Below are positions 58,896-64,000 of a DNA stretch of 64,000 bases, piece after piece. This stretch comes from JASLBX01 sp036373915. GTDB lineage: Bacteria > Actinomycetota > Actinomycetes > Jiangellales > Jiangellaceae. A model generated the notes under the pieces. It ran no database searches, had not been told where the DNA came from, and saw only the letters and a program-made list of their open reading frames with translations. The translations under genes and the position numbers were made by a program. Numbering within the stretch: position 1 is the stretch's first letter; each line of letters opens with the position of its first letter. The stretch covers positions 1 through 64,000 of the forward strand of contig DASUUU010000159.1 of NCBI GenBank assembly GCA_036373915.1, given 5' to 3'.

Positions 58896-59936
58896 ATGGT
58901 CGTGGTCATGAAACCGGGCACGGCGGATGCACATATCGAGGCCGTCGTCGCCCGAGTTCGCGAAGCCGGAGGGACGGCATTCGTCAGCCGAGGTGTCACC
59001 CGCACGATCATCGGACTCGTCGGCGACTTGGACGAGTTCCGGGCGCTGAACCTACGTGCGATGCCGGGCGTCGCCGAGCTGCTGCGGGTGTCCTCGCCGT
59101 ACAAGCTGGTCGGGCGCGACGAAACGTCTGGCCGGACGACAGTGCTGGTCGGTGGTGCGTCCGGGGTGCCTATCGGCCCTGACACGTTCACCCTCATCGC
59201 CGGCCCGTGCGCGGTCGAGTCGCCGCAACAGACGCTCGAAGCCGCCGAGATGGCCAAGGCCGCCGGCGCCACGCTGTTGCGCGGCGGTGCATTCAAGCCC
59301 CGAACGTCGCCGCAGTCCTTCCAAGGGCTCGGCGAGGAGGGTCTGCGCATCCTCGCCGACGCCCGAGCTGCGACCGGGCTTCCAGTTGTCACCGAAGTGG
59401 TGGACGCGCACGACGTCCCGCTGGTCGCCTCGTACGCCGACATGCTCCAGATCGGCACTCGAAACATGCACAACTACGCATTGCTGCAGGCCGTCGGCAA
59501 GGCGCAGCGGCCGGTCTTGCTCAAGCGGGGCATGCAGGCGACCATCGACGAGTGGCTCACCGCGGCCGAGTACATCGCTCAGCGCGGCAACCTCGACATA
59601 GTCCTCTGCGAGCGCGGCATCAGGACGTTCGAGACGGCCACCCGCAACACTCTCGACATCTCCGCCGTGCCGGTAGTCCAGGCGCTGTCGCACCTGCCGG
59701 TCGTGGTCGATCCGTCCCATTCCGGCGGCCGGCGAGAGCTCGTGCTGCCGCTGGCCCGAGCCGCCATCGGCGTCGGAGCCGACGGGATCCTCGTCGACGT
59801 CCACCCCTATCCCGAAGATGCCCTGGTCGACGGTGCGCAGGCGCTGTCCGGCGCCGCCCTGCGCGACCTGGCCTCCAGCGTGCGCCGCCTCCCGCCACTT
59901 CTCGGGCGCAAGCCGGCCGAGGCGCGGCGCGCCTAG
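58896..59936 (+). CDS. aroF: DAHP synthase, type I-beta with ferredoxin-like domain
   Basis: First step of aromatic amino-acid synthesis, joining phosphoenolpyruvate and erythrose 4-phosphate. The protein has 346 residues. Residues 1-70 are the ferredoxin-like regulatory domain that in the Thermotoga enzyme binds Tyr; the (beta/alpha)8 barrel follows with GPCAVES, RGGAFKPRTSP, IGTRNMHNYALL, LLKRGM and PVVVDPSHSGG. GGGAG and five bases precede the ATG. A second, unrelated type II enzyme lies 1.3 kb downstream. Confidence 0.92.
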   Translation: MVVVMKPGTADAHIEAVVARVREAGGTAFVSRGVTRTIIGLVGDLDEFRALNLRAMPGVAELLRVSSPYKLVGRDETSGRTTVLVGGASGVPIGPDTFTLIAGPCAVESPQQTLEAAEMAKAAGATLLRGGAFKPRTSPQSFQGLGEEGLRILADARAATGLPVVTEVVDAHDVPLVASYADMLQIGTRNMHNYALLQAVGKAQRPVLLKRGMQATIDEWLTAAEYIAQRGNLDIVLCERGIRTFETATRNTLDISAVPVVQALSHLPVVVDPSHSGGRRELVLPLARAAIGVGADGILVDVHPYPEDALVDGAQALSGAALRDLASSVRRLPPLLGRKPAEARRA

Positions 59937-59946
59937 CGGTCGTGCC

Positions 59947-60978
59947 CTAGCGCCGGGTGAGCAGGCGAGCCAGCGTCTCGCTCGCTTTGCGGCAGTCGTC
60001 GGCCGTGACGTCCAGGTGGGTGATGAGCCGAACGGTCTGCGGGCCGACCGCACCGACGAGCACCCCCTCGGCGCGAGCCAGCGCGACGAGTTCGGTCGCG
60101 TCGAGGTCGGCCGATGAGGTGTCGATCATCACGATGTTGGTTTCGACCTGATCAGCGGCCACCGCGCCGGTGCCGGCCAGCAACTCGGCCATGACGCGGG
60201 CGTTCGTGTGGTCTTCGGCGAGCCGCTCGACATGGTGATCGAGCGCGTACAACCCGGCCGCGGCGAGCACCCCGGCCTGCCGCCAGCCGGCTCCGAGCCG
60301 CTTGCGCCACTGCCGGGCTTCGGCGATCACGTCCGCGTCACCGACCAGGACGGACCCGACCGGCGCTCCCAAACCCTTGGACAGGCACACCGACACCGTG
60401 CCGAAAAAGCTCCCGTAAGCCTGCAGGCTGATGCCGGTGGCCACGTGCGCGTTCCATAGCCTGGCACCGTCCAGGTGCAGGCCCACCTCCGTCCCGGCCA
60501 CCAGGTCGTACAGGCCCTTGAGGTCGGAGAGCGGCTGGACCGTCCCGCCCGCGAAGTTGTGCGTGTTCTCTACCGCCACGGCCGCGGTCGAGACCAGATA
60601 CGGGCCGGCGTCCGGTGCCAGCATCTGCGCCACCGCGTCGAGGTCCACATAGCCTTGCGGGTGCGACCAGGTGCGGGTCGTGACTCCGTGCAGTGCGGCA
60701 TGCCCGCCTAGCTCGGCCCGCACGATGTGAGCCCGTGCCTCGCACAGGACCTCTTGCCCGGGACGCACGTGCGCGCGGATCCCGAGCAGGTTGGCCAGCG
60801 AGCCGGTGACCGTGAACAGGCCGGCCTTCTTGCCGAGCAGTCCGGCAACCCGCTCCTCGAGCACGCGTACGGTCGGATCCTCGCCGTAGACGTCGTCACC
60901 GGTCTCCGCCGCGGCCATCGCCGCCAGCATGCCCTCGACAGGACGGGTCACGGTGTCGCTCCGCAGGTCGATCGCCAT
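59947..60978 (-). CDS. ltaE: low-specificity L-threonine aldolase
   Basis: PLP enzyme that splits threonine and allo-threonine to glycine and acetaldehyde. It has 343 residues. DLRSDTVTRPVEGMLAAM is the N-terminal signature and SKGLGAPVGS carries the PLP lysine. It lies convergent to the type I-beta DAHP synthase gene, 10 bases after its stop. Confidence 0.9.
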   Translation of the reverse strand: MAIDLRSDTVTRPVEGMLAAMAAAETGDDVYGEDPTVRVLEERVAGLLGKKAGLFTVTGSLANLLGIRAHVRPGQEVLCEARAHIVRAELGGHAALHGVTTRTWSHPQGYVDLDAVAQMLAPDAGPYLVSTAAVAVENTHNFAGGTVQPLSDLKGLYDLVAGTEVGLHLDGARLWNAHVATGISLQAYGSFFGTVSVCLSKGLGAPVGSVLVGDADVIAEARQWRKRLGAGWRQAGVLAAAGLYALDHHVERLAEDHTNARVMAELLAGTGAVAADQVETNIVMIDTSSADLDATELVALARAEGVLVGAVGPQTVRLITHLDVTADDCRKASETLARLLTRR

Positions 60979-61037
60979 GACCCGACCCTAGCCCCGCCCG
61001 GAGTCGCCCATGATGCGCCCTGGCGCACTCCTGGCCG

Positions 61038-61227
61038 CACTAAGGCTCCCCAGTGTCGTTCCTCGCCCGCACCAAGCCTCCACAGTGCTGCCGAACAACA
61101 GCACCAAGCGTCCACACTGCCGTTCCTCGCGCGCACCAAGCCTCCACTATGCCGCCACGGCGACACCAAGCCTCCACAGTGCGACCGGACGACAGCACCA
61201 AGCCTCCTCGGTGCGACCGGACGAACG
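61038..61227 (+). repeat. 32-bp tandem repeat array, locus B
   Basis: Units start at 61038, 61070, 61102, 61134, 61164 and 61196; five of the spacings are 32 bases and one is 30. The conserved half is CACCAAGCCTCCACAGTGC, the same family as 831-1052, in the same orientation. The variable half differs from that locus (TTCCTCGCGCG or GACCGGACGA forms). It fills the gap between the threonine aldolase and the type II DAHP synthase genes; no other gene is present in it. Confidence 0.85.
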
Positions 61228-61241
61228 TGGCCGGCGGCAGA

Positions 61242-62600
61242 TCAGCGGGCTTCGAGCAACTCGGCGACGAGGAACGCCAGCTCCAGCGACTGTGTCCGGT
61301 TGAGCCGAGGGTCGCAGAGCGTCTCGTACCGCTCCCCCAGCCCGTCCTCGGCGATCGGGTCGCCGCCGCCGACGCACTCGGTGACGTCGTCTCCGGTCAG
61401 CTCCACGTGCACACCACCCGGGTGAGTGCCGAGCGCGCGGTGCACTTCGAAAAAGCCCCTCACCTCGTCGATCACATCGTCGAACCGGCGGGTCTTGTGG
61501 CCGCTCGGAGCTTCGTACGTGTTGCCGTGCATGGGGTCACAGATCCATGACGCCACGAGCCCCGCGGAACTGGCCTTCTCGATCAATGGAGGGAGCAGAT
61601 CGCGGATCTTGCCCGCACCCATCCGGGTGATGAACGTAAGCCGCCCGGGTTCACGATTCGGGTCCAGCCGGTCGCCGAACGAGAGCACGTCGTCCGGAGT
61701 GGCCGAGGGGCCGAGCTTGACGCCGATCGGGTTGCGGATGCGGGAGGCGAACTCGATGTGCGCACCGTCAAGCTGGCGGGTCCGGTCCCCTACCCAGACG
61801 AAGTGGCCGGAGACGTTGTACGGCTGCCCGGTCCGGGAGTCGACTCTGGTCAGCGCGTGCTCGTAGTCGAGCAGCAGCGCCTCGTGGCTGGCGTACAACT
61901 CCACAGTGTGCAGCTGTTCGGGATCGGCGCCGATGGCGTTCATGAAGGCCAGCGCTTTGTCGATCTGGCCGGCCAGGCGCTCGTAGCGCAGGCCGGCGGG
62001 CGAGCTGAGGACGAAGTCGGTGTTCCAGGCGTGCACCTGGCGCAGGTCGGCGTACCCGCCGCCGACGAATGCCCGCGTAAGGTTCAGCGTCGCGGCCGAA
62101 GCGTTGTACATCCGCAGCAGCCGGTTCGGGTCGGGCCGGCGCGCTTGACTGGTGAACTCGAACCCGTTCACGGCGTCGCCGCGGTATGCCGGCAGCTTGA
62201 GCTCACCTCGGGTTTCGGTAGGACGCGAGCGGGGCTTGGCGTACTGGCCGGCCAGCCGGCCGATCTTCACCACGGGCACGCTTGCCGCGTACGTCAAGAC
62301 GACGGCCATCTGAAGCAGCGTCTTGAGCTTGTTGCGGACGTTGGCCGCCGAGACACCGGCGAACGTCTCGGCACAGTCGCCGCCCTGGAGGATGAACGCC
62401 TCACCGCGCGACACCGCGGCCAGCCGCTCGCGCAGCGTGTCGCACTCCCCCGCGAAGACCAGCGGCGGCATCGTCCGCAATTCGGCTACCGCCGCTTCGA
62501 CGGCCTCGGAGTCCGGCCAATCCGGCTGCTGCGCGGCAGGCAATGCGTCGAGCACGTCGGCAAGCTCGGAGAACAGCGCAGCATCCGGGGACGAAGTCAC
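61242..62600 (-). CDS. DAHP synthase, type II
   Basis: A 452-residue plant-type (AroA-II) enzyme for the first shikimate step, with GGDCAETF, KIGRLAGQYAKPRS, CDPMHGNT and WVGDRTRQLDGAH. It fits the mycobacterial AroG size of 462. The GTG at 62600 has TATCCT six bases before it, pointing to a leaderless message. Its presence so near the type I-beta enzyme is notable. In mycobacteria it binds a chorismate mutase. Confidence 0.95.
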   Translation of the reverse strand: MTSSPDAALFSELADVLDALPAAQQPDWPDSEAVEAAVAELRTMPPLVFAGECDTLRERLAAVSRGEAFILQGGDCAETFAGVSAANVRNKLKTLLQMAVVLTYAASVPVVKIGRLAGQYAKPRSRPTETRGELKLPAYRGDAVNGFEFTSQARRPDPNRLLRMYNASAATLNLTRAFVGGGYADLRQVHAWNTDFVLSSPAGLRYERLAGQIDKALAFMNAIGADPEQLHTVELYASHEALLLDYEHALTRVDSRTGQPYNVSGHFVWVGDRTRQLDGAHIEFASRIRNPIGVKLGPSATPDDVLSFGDRLDPNREPGRLTFITRMGAGKIRDLLPPLIEKASSAGLVASWICDPMHGNTYEAPSGHKTRRFDDVIDEVRGFFEVHRALGTHPGGVHVELTGDDVTECVGGGDPIAEDGLGERYETLCDPRLNRTQSLELAFLVAELLEAR

Positions 62601-62771
62601 CCGAGCAGGATAACCGCCGCATCGCTGGACGATGGTGATCGGCTCGTGATCCAAGGGCCCGGTAGCCGGTCTTGCCGCCGCGGCCGGACCGGTCGATATG
62701 GTGGATGCGTCCGGAGCACGACGACGTGCCAGCGGACTCGTTTCGACGTTCTGGCCGAAGGGTCGCCTACC

Positions 62772-63980
62772 ATGCCTGTTCGCAAAGTCGCGATGCTCAC
62801 GGCCGGGGGCCTTGCCCCTTGCCTATCGTCCGCCGTCGGCGGGCTCATCGAGCGCTACACCGAGATCACTCCCGAGGTCGAGCTCATCGGCTACCTCGAC
62901 GGCTACGCGGGCCTGCTCACCGGACGATCGGTCACGGTCACACCGCAGATCCGCACGGTGGCACACCGGTTGCACCGGTTCGGCGGCAGCCCACTCGGCA
63001 ACAGCCGGGTCAAGCTGACCAACGTCGAGGACGCCGTCCGGCGCGGGCTGATCAAGGAGGGGCAGGATCCTCTCCATGTCGCGGCGGAGCAGCTCACCCG
63101 CGACGAGGTGGACGTCCTGCACACCATCGGTGGCGACGACACGAACACGATGGCCGCCGCGCTGGCCGACTACCTGCACAGCAACGACTACGACCTGACG
63201 GTCGTCGGCCTGCCCAAGACCATCGACAACGACGTGGTGCCGATCCGGCAGAGCCTCGGCGCCTGGACCGCCGCCGAGCAGGGCGCCCTTTACGCCCGCA
63301 ACATCGTCGCGGAGCACTCCTCGAACCCCCGCATGCTCGTGGTGCACGAAGTCATGGGGCGCAACTGCGGCTGGCTGACGGCCGCGACGGCGGTGAAGTA
63401 CCGCGAGTGGCTCGACTCCCAGCAGTGGGTGCCTGAGTTCGGTGTCGACCGGCGGCGCTGGGATGTCCACGCGGTCTACATCCCAGAGGCCCACCACGAC
63501 CTGGACGCCGAGGCGGAGCGGCTGCGGGCGGTAATGGACGAGCTCGGCTGCGTGAACATCTTCCTGTCCGAGGGCGCCGGCGTGAGCGAGATCGTCGCCC
63601 AGCTCGAGGCGGCCGGCGAGGAGGTCCCGCGAGACCCGTTCGGCCACGTCAACCTGGACAAGGTCAATCCGGGCGCGTGGTTCGCCAAGCAGTTCGCCGA
63701 CAAGCTCGGCGCAGAGAAGGTCAACGTCCAGAAGAGCGGCTATTTCAGCCGCTCCGCCGCGCCGAATGTGGACGACCTCCGGCTGATCAAGAGCTGCACC
63801 GACCTCGCCGTCGAGTGCGCGCTTCGCGGCGAGGGCGGCGTGATCGGCCACGACGAGGGCAACGGCGGCCGGCTGCGGGCGATCGAGTTCGACCGGATCA
63901 AGGGCGGAAAGGCATTCGACACCACAACCGACTGGTACGTCGACCTGCTCGCGGCCATCGGGCAGTCAGCCGGCGCCTAA
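62772..63980 (+). CDS. pfp: pyrophosphate-dependent phosphofructokinase
   Basis: A 402-residue PFK. GGDD at 120-123 (where ATP enzymes have GGDG) and PKTIDND at 148-154 mark the pyrophosphate-using type, which phosphorylates fructose 6-phosphate reversibly with PPi. Substrate residues such as VVHEVMGRNCGWL and the C-terminal GGVIGHDEGNGG agree. AAGGG lies nine bases before the ATG at 62772. A separate ATP-type PFK elsewhere cannot be excluded. Confidence 0.88.
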   Translation: MPVRKVAMLTAGGLAPCLSSAVGGLIERYTEITPEVELIGYLDGYAGLLTGRSVTVTPQIRTVAHRLHRFGGSPLGNSRVKLTNVEDAVRRGLIKEGQDPLHVAAEQLTRDEVDVLHTIGGDDTNTMAAALADYLHSNDYDLTVVGLPKTIDNDVVPIRQSLGAWTAAEQGALYARNIVAEHSSNPRMLVVHEVMGRNCGWLTAATAVKYREWLDSQQWVPEFGVDRRRWDVHAVYIPEAHHDLDAEAERLRAVMDELGCVNIFLSEGAGVSEIVAQLEAAGEEVPRDPFGHVNLDKVNPGAWFAKQFADKLGAEKVNVQKSGYFSRSAAPNVDDLRLIKSCTDLAVECALRGEGGVIGHDEGNGGRLRAIEFDRIKGGKAFDTTTDWYVDLLAAIGQSAGA

Positions 63981-64000
63981 CGTCCGACGGTCCGGCGCGG

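Overview
The window is a 64-kb piece of a high-GC Gram-positive (Actinomycetota) chromosome. Three things show this: the very GC-rich coding bias, the gene content (infC-rpmI-rplT, pheST, the argC cluster, an HrdB-type sigA next to a topoisomerase IV gene, a PASTA kinase, a SURF1 protein, DUF7455 and DUF1906 proteins), and the 5' end of a 16S rRNA gene with an actinobacterial pre-rRNA leader. Mycolic-acid genes are not visible. A Jiangella-like or Streptomyces/Nocardioides-like lineage would fit, but this is a guess from content and not a 16S identification.

Layout. 1-1,113: 5' end of 16S rRNA (minus strand) with its promoter and leader, then a non-coding stretch carrying a 32-bp tandem repeat. 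1,114-6,042: tyrS, a lipoprotein, a 3-methyladenine DNA glycosylase and a sigma factor fused to a zinc-finger/transmembrane module. 6,162-13,447: arginine biosynthesis, transcribed argC-J-B-D-F-R-H with overlapping stops and starts (argG is not here). 13,558-20,522: an SDR, pheST, a SpoU methyltransferase, and infC-rpmI-rplT, all on the minus strand, with a dense GATCAGGTGACC repeat cluster between rplT and the methyltransferase. 20,759-30,447: an SseB-like protein, a CoA transferase, an epimerase, a P-loop kinase, a secreted DUF1906/SH3 protein, then an LprG-type lipoprotein + MFS + ferredoxin-like operon and an aldo/keto reductase. 30,571-40,888: parE, DUF7455, small membrane proteins, a rhomboid, a redoxin, a pair of related YRxxF proteins, a PLP decarboxylase, sigA, an HhH-GPD protein and a universal stress protein. 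40,954-48,480: dinB, an mprA-mprB-pepD envelope-stress locus, an ATP-dependent DNA ligase and an unknown membrane protein. 48,625-63,980: SURF1, DUF3817, PAC2, a HEPN protein, a phytoene-desaturase-like FAD enzyme, a sirtuin, metF, a polyprenyl synthase, a PASTA kinase, DNase IV, two different DAHP synthases flanking a threonine aldolase, and a pyrophosphate-type phosphofructokinase.

How it works together. Most of the window is core housekeeping: translation (tyrS, pheST, infC, rpmI, rplT, 16S), arginine and aromatic amino-acid supply, transcription (sigA), chromosome topology (parE) and DNA repair (glycosylase, HhH-GPD, DinB, ligase, DNase IV). Envelope stress is sensed by the MprAB-PepD set and possibly by the membrane-tethered sigma factor.

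The least explained material is non-coding: a 32-bp repeat family present at both ends of the window, a seven-copy GATCAGGTGACC cluster, a nearly 120-bp inverted repeat after the aldo/keto reductase, and a recurring pattern of a -10 hexamer placed only 6-8 bases before start codons, which points to widespread leaderless transcription. I found no insertion sequence, prophage, CRISPR array or clear horizontally acquired island.
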